Origin: CALHVX01 sp039198065
Lineage (GTDB): Bacteria; Pseudomonadota; Gammaproteobacteria; Pseudomonadales; Azotimanducaceae
Direction: 5' to 3'
DNA: 64,000 nucleotides
Assembly (NCBI GenBank): GCA_039198065.1
Contig: JBCCTU010000004.1
Span: forward strand, 124,001 to 188,000
The notes beneath the pieces were generated by a model, which had not been told where the DNA came from, searched no databases, and was given only the letters and a program-made list of their open reading frames with translations. Shown one piece after another: positions 17,059-25,659 of the stretch; position 1 is the stretch's first letter; each line of letters begins with the position of its first letter. The position numbers and the translations under genes were made by a program.

Positions 17059-17916
17059 GTGCGCATCGCCACCTACAACGTCCAGAATCTTTTCGTTGGC
17101 CCCGGCGGGGCAATTGATCGCGGTCGCGCCTCGATCAAAGCGTTGCGTCGCATGCTCGAACTGTTGGACGCCGACGTCCTTGCGTTGCAGGAGGTCGGTG
17201 GTCAAGCGGCGCTGGAGCGGTTGAACGAAGACCTCGCCGCACCCTATCCCCTGGTGCGTTGCGTTACCGGCAACTCCGACCGAGGTATTCATCTGGCGTT
17301 TCTCAGCCGCATACCCCTTAACCTGACCAGTCATCGATCGTTACGCCTGGATGATGAAGACGGCCGAACGCTACAGGACTTTGCGTCAGCAGAAGCAGCC
17401 AGTGCCGGCCGCCTGACGCCGCTCGGATTTCAGCGGGACGCATTGCTCGCGCAGCTTAAGCTCAGCAGTGGTGCGATGCTCGCCATCGTAAATCTGCATC
17501 TTAAGTCGCGGGCGACGGCCGCGTGGCGGCGTTTGTCGAGCGACGCAATGCGCGCCGCGGAAATTCGGGCTGCTGCAAGCCTTGCGGAAGGGCTTGCTGC
17601 CACGGGCCCGGCAATGCTGGTGGGCGACTTCAACGAGACAGCAAGCAGCGATCTGATGCATCCGATTGCACGCCTCGGTTGGATCGATGCCATGCGGTGG
17701 GAGACCGGGCGTGCTCGCGGAGCGGCAGCACGGCCTCCGGGGACCTACTGGAAGAAGCGCCATACGCGCCTTGACTACCTCCTGCTGAGTGCCGATCTCG
17801 AATCGTCGATTGAACCCGGGTCTGCCCGCACGCTCAGCGGCGCCCTCGGCCAGCGGGCGAGTGACCACTATCCGGTGTGCGTCGATCTCGCCCTTGAGCC
17901 CGCGGAGCGCTGTTGA
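17059..17916 (+). CDS. Endonuclease/exonuclease/phosphatase family protein
   Basis: 285 residues starting at GTG 17059. The DNase I-like fold is shown by ATYNVQNLF at the N-terminus, DVLALQEVG (metal-binding Glu), LVGDFNET (catalytic Asp and Asn) and the C-terminal SDHYPVCVDL (catalytic His). It is a metal-dependent phosphodiesterase, possibly nuclease or lipid phosphatase. There is no signal peptide, so it is likely cytosolic. It directly follows the tRNA with no clear terminator and precedes an enoyl-CoA hydratase gene by 55 bp. Confidence 0.85.
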   Translation: MRIATYNVQNLFVGPGGAIDRGRASIKALRRMLELLDADVLALQEVGGQAALERLNEDLAAPYPLVRCVTGNSDRGIHLAFLSRIPLNLTSHRSLRLDDEDGRTLQDFASAEAASAGRLTPLGFQRDALLAQLKLSSGAMLAIVNLHLKSRATAAWRRLSSDAMRAAEIRAAASLAEGLAATGPAMLVGDFNETASSDLMHPIARLGWIDAMRWETGRARGAAARPPGTYWKKRHTRLDYLLLSADLESSIEPGSARTLSGALGQRASDHYPVCVDLALEPAERC

Positions 17917-17971
17917 ACCGCAGTCTTCGGCACGCGAAACTGCCGCGCTTGAATTTATAAGAGAGTCTTCC

Positions 17972-18769
17972 ATGAGCTTCCTAGCCGAAGAGCGTCGGGG
18001 CCACGTGCTGGTTCTGACCATGTCCAGCCCCGATACGCGCAATGCGCTCACCAGCGATGATCAGTTTGGCGCTTTTGAAGCGGTTTGCGATCGGGTGAAC
18101 AACGACGTCGGGATCCGCGCGGTCGTGCTGACCGGTGCGGGCTCGGCCTTCTGTGCCGGGGGTAACGTCAAAGACATGCGCGATCGTACCGGCCTGTTCT
18201 CCGGTGACCCTGCCGACCAAGCTGAATCGTATCGCAAGGGCATCCAGCGCATCCCGCGAGCCATCTACGCACTCAACGTGCCGATCATCGCCGCCGTCAA
18301 CGGTCCGGCGGTGGGTGCCGGGTGCGATCTCGCGACCATGTGCGACATCCGCATTGCCTCAGAGAAGGCCATGTTCGCCGAAAGCTTCGTCAAGCTTGGC
18401 ATCATTCCTGGAGACGGCGGTGCCTGGTTCCTGCCGCGGGCCGTGGGTTACTCGAACGCGTGCAAAATGGCGTTCACTGGCGCTGCGGTGAAAGCGCCGG
18501 AAGCACTGAGCATGGGCCTCGTGTCTGAGGTGGTCGCGCCGGATGCCCTGCTTGACCGTTCGCTCGAGCTCGCACAGGAGATCGCGGCCAACCCGCCGCA
18601 TGCGATTCGCTTAACCAAGCAGCTGATGCGCGCATCGCAGGCATCGTCGCTGAATGAACTGTTGGAGAAGTCGGCGGCCTACCAGGCGCTCTGCCATGCC
18701 GAGGCCGATCACCTCGAGGCGGTCAACGCGTTCTTTGAAAAGCGCCCTGGGAACTACCGCAGTGAATGA
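17972..18769 (+). CDS. Enoyl-CoA hydratase/isomerase family protein
   Basis: 265 residues from ATG 17972. The start is chosen because MSFLAEERRGHVLVLTM is the usual family N-terminus; the longer open frame upstream overlaps the previous gene. Crotonase motifs are AGSAFCAGGNVKDM (first oxyanion-hole segment) and NGPAVGAGCDLATMCDIRIA (second). Members hydrate or isomerise enoyl-CoA in beta-oxidation or degrade CoA-activated ring and steroid side-chain products. It converges with an acyl-CoA ligase gene, and with the acyl-CoA dehydrogenase at 25660 it suggests lipid or steroid-like catabolism in the neighbourhood. Confidence 0.88.
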   Translation: MSFLAEERRGHVLVLTMSSPDTRNALTSDDQFGAFEAVCDRVNNDVGIRAVVLTGAGSAFCAGGNVKDMRDRTGLFSGDPADQAESYRKGIQRIPRAIYALNVPIIAAVNGPAVGAGCDLATMCDIRIASEKAMFAESFVKLGIIPGDGGAWFLPRAVGYSNACKMAFTGAAVKAPEALSMGLVSEVVAPDALLDRSLELAQEIAANPPHAIRLTKQLMRASQASSLNELLEKSAAYQALCHAEADHLEAVNAFFEKRPGNYRSE

Positions 18770-18800
18770 ATGAGCCTCGGGTCCTGGGCTTGAACCCCGG

Positions 18801-20255
18801 CTACGTCATGCGCTCCTTGCGGAGCGCGCTGCGCCGGACCTTGCCTGCATCGTCACGCAGGGGTTCCGCTACAAACTCGACACTGCGCGGCAGCTTGTAC
18901 CCCACCAGCCGCTCCCGCAAAAAGGTGAGCAGCTGGTCCGCGTCGAGCTTGGCATCCGGTGCATCGACGATGGCGTGCACGGCGTTTCCCAGATCTTCGT
19001 GGGGTAGGCCGATGACCGCGCTTGATCGTACCCCCGGACAGGCTTCGATGGCCGCTTCGACCTCGGCGGGGTAGATGTTCGCCCCGCCCGACAAAATCAT
19101 GTCCGAAAGGCGGTCCGCGAGGTAGAGGTAGCCGTCGGCGTCGAAGTAGCCGATATCGCCGAGGCTTTCCCAGCCGCCGTCGATCTGTTTTGCCTCGGCA
19201 CCGATGTAGCGATAGGTGGTACCCGGCCCGCTCAAGGGCCGCAGAAACACCTCACCCCGTTCGCCGACTTCAGCCGTCGTGCCGTCTTCGCGAACGATCT
19301 TCATCTCACAGTGGGCGCCCGGTTTTCCGACCGAGCCTTCGTGCGCCAGCCACTCGCTGCCGCTGATCACCGTTGAGCCCTGGCCCTCCGTTCCCCCGTA
19401 GAGTTCCCAGATGACCTCCGCGCCGAGCCAGTCGATGAACGCGTGCTTGAGCCACGCAGGGCAGGGAGCCGCCAGGTGCCAGAGCACGCGCAGCGACGAC
19501 AGATCGTAGCTGGAGCGAACCGCCGCCGGCAGCTGCCAAACGCGCTGCATCATCGTTGGGACCATGTGGAGCAGGTCGACCTTCTCAGCCTCGATGAGCT
19601 GCAATGTGGCTTCGGCGTCGAAGCGGGTGGTGACGGTCACTTTGTTGCCGCGAAAGAGCGCGTTCATCGCCCACATAAAGGGGCCGTTGTGGTTCAGCGG
19701 TCCGGGGATCAGGGTCGATCCGCGCAGTTCGAGATGCAGCAGCGACTCGTCAGGGTCCACCACGGCGGGCTGTTTAGAGACGATGAGCTTAGGGCGGCCC
19801 GTCGAGCCACCGGATGTCATGGCCTTGAACGACTCGGCGTTCCGTTCTGGGAGTGCTTCATCACTGGTAGTGCTTGGTGGCTCGAACCCCGTCGGCAGGG
19901 CCGGGATGCCCGGCGGCGCTGCCTCAGGAGCAACACCGAGCAGCAATGCCGGCTTGGCAAGCTCGATAATCTGATTACGTTCGAACCCCGGTAGCTTGGC
20001 GGACACCGGCTGCGGGGTCGCGCCGAGCTTCCAGATTGCGAAACAGGCGGCAATAAACTCGATTCCGTTCGGCAGTGCGACCGTTACGAAGGCGTTTTCC
20101 TCGACGCCCGCTGCCGCGTAGCTGCGGGCGAGACGGTTTGTCAGTCGGTCGAGGGTGCGCCAGTCAATGCGCGCATCGTCGTGCACCACGGCCGTTTCAG
20201 TCGGTACCTCGTCTGCCCAGTGAGCGAGGATTCGAGATAGGGAAATCAATGCCAT
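18801..20255 (-). CDS. AMP-dependent acyl-CoA synthetase/ligase
   Basis: 484 residues from ATG 20255. Adenylate-forming motifs in order are the phosphate loop MTSGGSTGRPKLIVS (about residue 150), the A5 motif ELYGGTEGQG, the A7/A8 hinge SLGDIGYFDADGYLYLADR, and the C-terminal lysine motif region LRDDAGKVRRSALR. The pattern KLPGFERNQIIELAKP and QP..HLxL near the middle resemble the bile-acid and carboxylate CoA ligase branch (BaiB-like), but the substrate is not certain. It activates a carboxylate as acyl-AMP and then acyl-CoA. It is convergent with the enoyl-CoA hydratase. Confidence 0.85.
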   Translation of the reverse strand: MALISLSRILAHWADEVPTETAVVHDDARIDWRTLDRLTNRLARSYAAAGVEENAFVTVALPNGIEFIAACFAIWKLGATPQPVSAKLPGFERNQIIELAKPALLLGVAPEAAPPGIPALPTGFEPPSTTSDEALPERNAESFKAMTSGGSTGRPKLIVSKQPAVVDPDESLLHLELRGSTLIPGPLNHNGPFMWAMNALFRGNKVTVTTRFDAEATLQLIEAEKVDLLHMVPTMMQRVWQLPAAVRSSYDLSSLRVLWHLAAPCPAWLKHAFIDWLGAEVIWELYGGTEGQGSTVISGSEWLAHEGSVGKPGAHCEMKIVREDGTTAEVGERGEVFLRPLSGPGTTYRYIGAEAKQIDGGWESLGDIGYFDADGYLYLADRLSDMILSGGANIYPAEVEAAIEACPGVRSSAVIGLPHEDLGNAVHAIVDAPDAKLDADQLLTFLRERLVGYKLPRSVEFVAEPLRDDAGKVRRSALRKERMT

Positions 20256-20480
20256 GAGGCCATTCTCGTCGGTGCCGCGCGGCGGAGTACGAGGCCTTTG
20301 CGGTCGGCGGCAAGTGGTTGGGTTGGCTAGCGTTGCAGTGTAACGTTAGCGCTTGCGAGGTATGACATTCCAGCACCCGTGCCCTTCCCGTCTGTGACTC
20401 GATCTAGAGCTGCCCGAGCCCCTGCTCTACAACCTTCGGCCCATTCCTGGCGGATACGGACCCGGCGGGTACCCGCCGCG

Positions 20481-21416
20481 GTGTCTAAGGCCCGGCCAAT
20501 CCGGTCTCTGGTCGTTTTTTCGCTCCTAACGCTTCTGGTGCAGCCGTTAGGGGGCTGCACTGATCCGGCGCCGAACGAGCCGCAGGCCAGCGCGGCGCAA
20601 ACCTTGCCCTACCGCCTGTCCACTGCAACCCCCGTGGCGTCGCTCGCTGTCGATTCCCGTGACGAGGTTGCGGCTGAACTTGCCGCGCGAATCGATACGC
20701 TAACGCTTCCGGGACTTCGCGCGGCGGTCGTGACCGGTTCTCGCGCGCCGTTGTTGCTGCTGCGGCTCGACGAGGGGGCGTTTGCGCCGCTCTTGGCGAC
20801 GGGTGCGTCCCGCCGAGTCGCGAGCGGACTCGCGACCGCGGCGGTGCCGGGCACGGTGACGCTGGCAGAGCTCTTGGCCGAGCCCGGTGACCGGGTGATG
20901 ATCGGCAGCCCGTTCGTTTCCCGCCGCAGCCCGCTCAGACCGCTCGGATTACTGCAGTTGGACGGAGCGGTGCTTTCCGAGTTGCAGCCTTTTGGTTACA
21001 CCCGCGTGCTGGGCATTCAGGGGGACCGGCTAGGTGTGGTCTCACGCAACGCCTTCCATCCCGGGCTGTTCAGCGAAGCGCTCCAGGTTGGGCCAGGCAT
21101 CATCGAAGACGGCCGGCTCGACATCAGTGAACGTGAGCTCCGGCTACCGGCGTATTTCCGATCGTTTGTTGCGTTGTGCAGCGGTGAGACCGTCGTTGGA
21201 ATCAGTCTGGTGCCGACGCACCTGTTTCACGTCGGCGATGCCTTCCTGGGTTGGGCGCGCGAATCCGGAGTTGTGTGTCAGGAAGCCGTTAACTTAAGCG
21301 GTGATCGAGAGACGTTGCTGGCACTCAAGGTTGGCAATGACTCGGTGATCGTTGGCTATGCGGAGGTCAAGAAAACGGCGTTGATTACCTTTGAGCCGGT
21401 GGCTCCGTCGTCCTGA
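20481..21416 (+). CDS. Putative lipoprotein, weakly phosphodiester-glycosidase-like
   Basis: From GTG 20481 the protein has 311 residues and starts MSKARPIRSLVVFSLLTLLV followed by QPLGGC, a lipobox that predicts lipid attachment at Cys26. A longer open frame to 20379 exists, but it would bury the signal peptide behind 34 basic residues. The C-terminal half contains NAFHPGLFSEALQVGPGII, which resembles the (Q)AGPxLV(x)DG motif of the phosphodiester glycosidase (NAGPA) fold, then LPAYFRSFVALC and VNLSGDRETLLALKVG. The remaining sequence is not recognised. It would be tethered to the inner or outer membrane. Confidence 0.5.
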   Translation: MSKARPIRSLVVFSLLTLLVQPLGGCTDPAPNEPQASAAQTLPYRLSTATPVASLAVDSRDEVAAELAARIDTLTLPGLRAAVVTGSRAPLLLLRLDEGAFAPLLATGASRRVASGLATAAVPGTVTLAELLAEPGDRVMIGSPFVSRRSPLRPLGLLQLDGAVLSELQPFGYTRVLGIQGDRLGVVSRNAFHPGLFSEALQVGPGIIEDGRLDISERELRLPAYFRSFVALCSGETVVGISLVPTHLFHVGDAFLGWARESGVVCQEAVNLSGDRETLLALKVGNDSVIVGYAEVKKTALITFEPVAPSS

Positions 21417-21463
21417 GCCATGGGCCGATGTCGTTTTTCTGTGTAGGTTTCACGCTTACACGC

Positions 21464-21492
21464 TTGCGGCGCCTCGGGTGCGGACCTATAGT
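21464..21492 (+). promoter_or_regulatory. Sigma-70-like promoter of the short leader or small RNA unit
   Basis: TTGCGG at 21464-21469 and TATAGT at 21487-21492 are separated by exactly 17 bp. The predicted start is about 21499, only about 15 nt before the very strong Shine-Dalgarno sequence. Confidence 0.6.
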
Positions 21493-21513
21493 CTTTGGAC
21501 CACGGGCGGAAAA

Positions 21514-21526
21514 TAAGGAGGTGATC
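21514..21526 (+). promoter_or_regulatory. Perfect 13-nt complement of the 16S rRNA 3' tail (extreme Shine-Dalgarno)
   Basis: TAAGGAGGTGATC is the exact reverse complement of GATCACCTCCTTA, the conserved 3' end of bacterial 16S rRNA. Ordinary ribosome sites in this window match 4-6 bases. The GGAGG core is 6 nt from the ATG at 21528. Confidence 0.7.
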
Positions 21527-21527
21527 A

Positions 21528-21563
21528 ATGTCTAACCGTTTTGCCTTGGAGGGCACTCAGTAG
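21528..21563 (+). CDS. Putative 11-residue leader peptide
   Basis: ATG 21528 to TAG 21561 encodes MSNRFALEGTQ. The only reasons to call it translated are the perfect 13-nt Shine-Dalgarno at 21514-21526 with ideal spacing and its location between a promoter and an intrinsic terminator. It has no run of a single regulatory amino acid, so classical amino acid attenuation is not obvious. It may instead be a decoy translation site in a small RNA, or a leader peptide for the gene at 21703. Confidence 0.4.
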   Translation: MSNRFALEGTQ

Positions 21564-21590
21564 CATTGCCTTCCTAAAAGGCTAACGGCG

Positions 21591-21630
21591 GAGCCGGTTT
21601 TTCGTTCGCGGGAAACCGGCTCTTTCATTT
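21591..21630 (+). terminator. Intrinsic terminator
   Basis: A perfect 10-bp stem, GAGCCGGTTT (21591-21600) with AAACCGGCTC (21613-21622), has a 12-nt loop and is followed by TTTCATTT. Confidence 0.8.
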
Positions 21631-21702
21631 CTGCCACTCCGTTTTTCTTCATCCTCGGACCGGTCTCTCGTACACTGCGCGCTTCTTGCGAGTAGGTGTG
21701 CA

Positions 21703-23283
21703 GTGCTTCGCTATCTTCCCTTTGCCGTCGTCGTTGGTGCAGTCGCGGCACTGGTTCTGGTTCCCTCGTTTCCCGTCTGGACGGCCGTGTTTAGCGTGCC
21801 GCTGCTTGCGCTGGGCCTCTGGGATTTGCTCCAGCGGCGCCACAGCCTGTTTCGAAACTACCCGCTTCTTGGCCACATACGGATCTTGTCGGAAAGCATC
21901 CGGCCGATGATTCATCAGTACTTCGTTGAGTCGGACACCGACGGCCGACCCTTCGATCGTGAACAGCGGGTGCTGGTGTACCACCGCGCTCACGATCAGG
22001 TCGCCTCCCAGCCCTTCGGCACGGAACGGGATACCGGCCGGGTCGGGTACGAATGGATCAATCATTCCATCGCCCCGAAGGCGCCCTGCGCCGAGGTGCC
22101 GCGGGTCCGCGTGGGCGATCGTTGTGCCCAACCCTACGATACGGCGCTGCTCAACATATCGGCCATGAGTTTTGGTTCCCTGTCCGGTGCCGCAATCGAG
22201 GCGCTGTCCAAGGGTGCGAGGCGCGGTGGGTTTGCCCACGATACCGGCGAGGGTGCGATCAGCCCCTACCACCTGAACGGCGGTGCCGACCTCATCTGGG
22301 AGCTCGGTACCGGGTACTACGGGTGCCGTACCGCCGACGGTGGGTTCGATCCCGAAGCGTTCGCCGAGAAGGCGACGCTACCGAACGTTCGCATGATTGA
22401 GGTCAAACTCTCCCAGGGGGCCAAGCCGGGTCACGGCGGAATTCTGCCGGCGGCCAAGGTGAGCGAAGAGATTGCAGCAACCCGCGGCATACCCGTTGGA
22501 CGCGAGTGTGTCTCGCCGCCGTTTCACCGAACCTTCGATACCCCGATTGGCTTGCTCGAGTTCTTGAGCACGCTGCGGGAGTTGAGCGGTGGCAAACCGG
22601 TCGGTTTCAAGCTGTGCATCGGTCATCGCTGGGAGTTTCTGTCGATCTGCAAGGCGATGCTCGACACGGGACTGCGACCGGATTTCATCGTCATCGATGG
22701 CAAAGAAGGCGGGACGGGCGCGGCACCGGCAGAGTTTACAGATCATGTCGGAACTCCGTTGCGGGACGGCTTGCTGTTCGCACGCAACGCGCTCGTTGGG
22801 TGCGGTCTCAAGGACGACGTTCGCCTGGCCGCGGCGGGAAAGGTCGTCAGTGGGTTCGACATGGCGATCTGCATGGCACTCGGCGCCGACTGGTGTAACG
22901 CAGCACGCGCGTTCATGTTCGCGTTGGGATGCTTGCAATCCCAGCATTGCCACAACAACAAGTGCCCAGTCGGCATTGCAACGCAGGACCCTTTGCGACA
23001 GCGCGGGCTCGACATTGAAGATAAAGCTCAGCGCGTGGCGCGATTCCAGGAGCAGACGGTCCATGCGTTGCTGGAGATAACGGGCGCCGTGGGGCTCGAT
23101 CATCCGCACGAGCTGGACCCCGTGCACTTTTTCCACCGCCAGAGCTCCCGCGAATCGTCGCGGCTGTCGGAGACCTACCCCTTTCTGACGCCCGGCTCGT
23201 TGCTGGCCGGGGACGTCGATGAGAAGTGGCGCGATCTCTGGGACGCGTCTGCGGCACACAGTTTTGCGCGCGTTGCAGCGTGA
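21703..23283 (+). CDS. FMN-binding glutamate synthase family protein (GltB2-like)
   Basis: 526 residues from GTG 21703. An N-terminal double hydrophobic segment (residues 3-45) anchors it to the inner membrane. The FMN TIM barrel shows SAMSFGSLSGAAIEALSKGA (here with N-terminal LLNI), the glycine-rich QGAKPGHGGILP, KEGGTGAAP, and the cluster motif CLQSQHCHNNKCPVGIATQ, which supplies Cys for a 3Fe-4S centre. This matches membrane-associated glutamate synthase-like oxidoreductases of about 520 residues, which lack the amidotransferase domain; the physiological reaction is not established. The leader unit at 21464-21630 sits directly upstream and may regulate it. Confidence 0.85.
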   Translation: MLRYLPFAVVVGAVAALVLVPSFPVWTAVFSVPLLALGLWDLLQRRHSLFRNYPLLGHIRILSESIRPMIHQYFVESDTDGRPFDREQRVLVYHRAHDQVASQPFGTERDTGRVGYEWINHSIAPKAPCAEVPRVRVGDRCAQPYDTALLNISAMSFGSLSGAAIEALSKGARRGGFAHDTGEGAISPYHLNGGADLIWELGTGYYGCRTADGGFDPEAFAEKATLPNVRMIEVKLSQGAKPGHGGILPAAKVSEEIAATRGIPVGRECVSPPFHRTFDTPIGLLEFLSTLRELSGGKPVGFKLCIGHRWEFLSICKAMLDTGLRPDFIVIDGKEGGTGAAPAEFTDHVGTPLRDGLLFARNALVGCGLKDDVRLAAAGKVVSGFDMAICMALGADWCNAARAFMFALGCLQSQHCHNNKCPVGIATQDPLRQRGLDIEDKAQRVARFQEQTVHALLEITGAVGLDHPHELDPVHFFHRQSSRESSRLSETYPFLTPGSLLAGDVDEKWRDLWDASAAHSFARVAA

Positions 23284-23310
23284 TGCGTCCGGGGATCAGG
23301 GGGTAACACC

Positions 23311-23784
23311 ATGGCCTACTGGCTGATGAAATCGGAGCCTGGTGAGTTCAGCTTCCAGGATTTGTTCAAGCGACCTAAGCGTCGCGAACCCTGGGACGGG
23401 GTGCGCAACTACCAGGCCCGCAACTTCATGCGCGACGACATGCGTCAGGGTGACGAGATATTTTTCTACCACTCCAACTGCGAGGTGCCGGGCATCGTCG
23501 GCATTGCGGCAGTGGCCAGCGACGCGTATCCCGACCCAACGGCCTTTGATCCTAAAGACAAACACTACGATCCGAAGTCGGACCCAGACAACCCGCGTTG
23601 GTTTCTCGTCGATGTCCGCTATATCCGCAAGCTCAAGCGGATCATCTCGCTGAAGGAGCTCAAGGCTGAGCCAGCGCTCGAAGAGTTTCCGCTTGTTCGC
23701 CGGGGTAACCGCTTATCGGTCATGCCGGTAACACAAGCGCACTGGCGTCACATCCTTGCGATGGAGTCGAACCCGGCGGGCTAG
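23311..23784 (+). CDS. EVE domain-containing protein
   Basis: 157 residues from ATG 23311, GGGGG upstream at 23298-23303. The full EVE fold is visible: AYWLMKSEPGEFSFQDL, then WDGVRNYQARNFMRDDM, GDEIFFYHSNCEVPGIVG, and the C-terminal LVRRGNRLSVMPVTQAHW. EVE domains belong to the PUA/YTH-like superfamily and bind modified bases in RNA or DNA. Stand-alone proteins of this size are widespread in Proteobacteria and are sometimes called thymocyte nuclear protein-like. The gene is 27 bp after the glutamate-synthase-like gene and is convergent with the next gene. Confidence 0.9.
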   Translation: MAYWLMKSEPGEFSFQDLFKRPKRREPWDGVRNYQARNFMRDDMRQGDEIFFYHSNCEVPGIVGIAAVASDAYPDPTAFDPKDKHYDPKSDPDNPRWFLVDVRYIRKLKRIISLKELKAEPALEEFPLVRRGNRLSVMPVTQAHWRHILAMESNPAG

Positions 23785-23827
23785 GGCTTGTTCGGGGCTT
23801 GGGACGGGTGTTGGGTCTGGGGCCAGC

Positions 23828-25615
23828 TTAGCCCTCAGGCGTTAAAAGGTTTGGTTTGCCGGCCGGCACGATGTCGAGCGGCGAATCCGTTGCTCGCGCA
23901 GCCCCACCCGGTGCGGTAGCTGGCGGCACGCGCGGCGGCAGGCCCGTCCACTCAACCCAGCGTTCATTTGATGCGGTGTGACGCGGGTGAAACGCGAACA
24001 CCTCTTCCAGAATGTTGCGCGCCAGGTAGGCGTTATTCCCAGAAAACGCCGCCTCGGCTTCCAGCAGCAGGGCATCGGCAGCGCGGTTGAGCAGGTTTAC
24101 TGCATCGCGCTGATTCGGTGATTCCTTGAGAACCGCCAGGATCAGGGGCACTGCCGAAGAGGTGCTGGGACTAATGACCCGACCGGCATCGAGCCTCTGT
24201 TCGGCCAATGCGAGTTGTTCCACTTGCACCGCCGTCAGCGGTTCATCCACAGCACCCGACGCGGTCAGCGCTCCACCCGGGCGAGTTCCCGGGCGTGTTG
24301 CGTCGTCACCGCTGTTTTGCAGCCCGGCGAGCGAAGCCTGCGCCCGAAGCAGGGCGTTCTTGGCTAGAGCGTTGTCCGGCTCTTGTGCGAGGACAAACTC
24401 GTAGGTCTGTATCGCGAAGTCCCAAATCGACGGATCGTTCGGATCACCGGCTGCAAGGACCCGATCAACGGATGTTATCAGCGCGTCGGTTGAACGCTGA
24501 ACCTTTGGTTGAACAGCCGCCACGGGTTCGCCATTGCGAGACGGAGGTGTGTCAACAACCGGGGCTTTGTCTGTTGGTGGTGGCAGCAATACAAGGGATC
24601 TTGTATCCAACGGCGGTGGTTGATCGCCACGCACTTCGCCTTCGTAGAGCAAGGCGGTCAGCAGTGCGGAGACGACACCGAAAACCAGGACTCCGGCGAG
24701 GGCATAGAAGTAGGCTCGTTGTCGTTTTCGCGGTTGTTCTGAAGCGTCAGCCGTGGGCACCCGGCGCGGGATGGACGTGGCTCGAGTTGTTAACGTTGGC
24801 AGTTCAACGCTGGGCTCAGCTGTACCACCCAAGGGGCCCCGGAGATCAATGGGCCGTTCGAGGAACTCGGTTAGATCGCCGGCTTCGAACGGTGCTTCGG
24901 CGGCAACCGGGATAAGTGCGGATTCCGTGTCCTCGGCATTGGGAAGTGCGACCGCGGCGTTCTCGATCCCTGGGTCCGACGGTACGAGTTCGTCCAAATA
25001 GTTCGGCGCGGGAGCCTGACCGACGGGGCTGACGACCGGGTCTCGGTGCTCGATAGCGCCGTTGAGCGGTGGCGACGATTCAGCGTTGGTCGAGCCGGTG
25101 GCGGCTCTCGAGCGTTTCGGCACTCGATTCGGGCCCTGTGGTGCTGCTCCTCCAGCGGCGACCTCGGATACAACGAGCGTTGTGCTGACGCGCCGATTAA
25201 CCGCAGCTGGATGGTCGATTACGATCCGTTCACCGGAGGCGTCGCCGCCGCGAAAGTGGTTGCTGACCAGCAGGCGGTTGTTTGGCAGCTCGATCAGCGT
25301 TCCGGCGCGCAGCTCGATAGCCTGTGAGTTGGCTTCTTTAAGCACAGTCAGCTCGTTTTCCAGCACCACCTTGGCCGCGTCAGCGGACTCCTGGTACGCG
25401 ACCCGGGTCAGCTGCTGAGTTCGGGTCAGCAGAAGTAACCCGTCGGCGCCGATCCGAAGTCGCAGCCATTGGGCTGCGTTGTCCGGGTTGTTGAGGGCCA
25501 ACTCACCGGTGTCTGTCTCGCCGACACTCAGGTCTCGAGTAATTCTCAACGTTAGGGCAGCGTCGTCGGTCAGAACGTACCATTCCTGAGTCGACTGCTG
25601 GGCGGGCTCGTTCAT
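23828..25615 (-). CDS. Membrane-anchored hypothetical protein with N-terminal beta domain and C-terminal helical repeats
   Basis: 595 residues from ATG 25615 (MNEPAQQSTQEWYVLTDD). An upstream in-frame extension to 25753 would overlap the acyl-CoA dehydrogenase gene and looks spurious. Residues 1-120 appear to be a beta domain with an FHA-like feel (GTLIELPNNRLLVSNHF), followed by a long Pro/Ala/Glu-rich linker, one membrane segment at about 303-324 (AYFYALAGVLVFGVVSALL), and a periplasmic helical part with TPR-like repeats (ETYEFVLAQEPDNALAKNALL is close to TPR consensus). Possible role in cell envelope or secretion-related signalling; not identified. Confidence 0.5.
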   Translation of the reverse strand: MNEPAQQSTQEWYVLTDDAALTLRITRDLSVGETDTGELALNNPDNAAQWLRLRIGADGLLLLTRTQQLTRVAYQESADAAKVVLENELTVLKEANSQAIELRAGTLIELPNNRLLVSNHFRGGDASGERIVIDHPAAVNRRVSTTLVVSEVAAGGAAPQGPNRVPKRSRAATGSTNAESSPPLNGAIEHRDPVVSPVGQAPAPNYLDELVPSDPGIENAAVALPNAEDTESALIPVAAEAPFEAGDLTEFLERPIDLRGPLGGTAEPSVELPTLTTRATSIPRRVPTADASEQPRKRQRAYFYALAGVLVFGVVSALLTALLYEGEVRGDQPPPLDTRSLVLLPPPTDKAPVVDTPPSRNGEPVAAVQPKVQRSTDALITSVDRVLAAGDPNDPSIWDFAIQTYEFVLAQEPDNALAKNALLRAQASLAGLQNSGDDATRPGTRPGGALTASGAVDEPLTAVQVEQLALAEQRLDAGRVISPSTSSAVPLILAVLKESPNQRDAVNLLNRAADALLLEAEAAFSGNNAYLARNILEEVFAFHPRHTASNERWVEWTGLPPRVPPATAPGGAARATDSPLDIVPAGKPNLLTPEG

Positions 25616-25659
25616 TAGTGGTGTGTGGTTACTGCGTGCGTTCGCGTGGAGATCAATGG

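Larger units (their letters stand above)
21499..21630 (+). ncRNA. Putative ~130-nt transcript (small RNA or attenuator leader)
   Basis: The predicted transcript runs from the promoter at 21464-21492 to the intrinsic terminator at 21591-21630. It holds the extended Shine-Dalgarno, an 11-codon ORF, a small hairpin GCCTT-CCTAA-AAGGC just after the stop codon, and the terminator. No matching RNA family is recalled. The unit lies 73 bp upstream of a glutamate-synthase-like gene on the same strand, so it could act in cis by attenuation or in trans. Confidence 0.45.

Noticed and set aside
16910..17113. A 67-residue minus-strand frame ending VTRFELVTSTLARSRSTN
   Set aside because: It is the antisense of the tRNA-Gly gene; this ending is a well-known artefact of translating tRNA complements.
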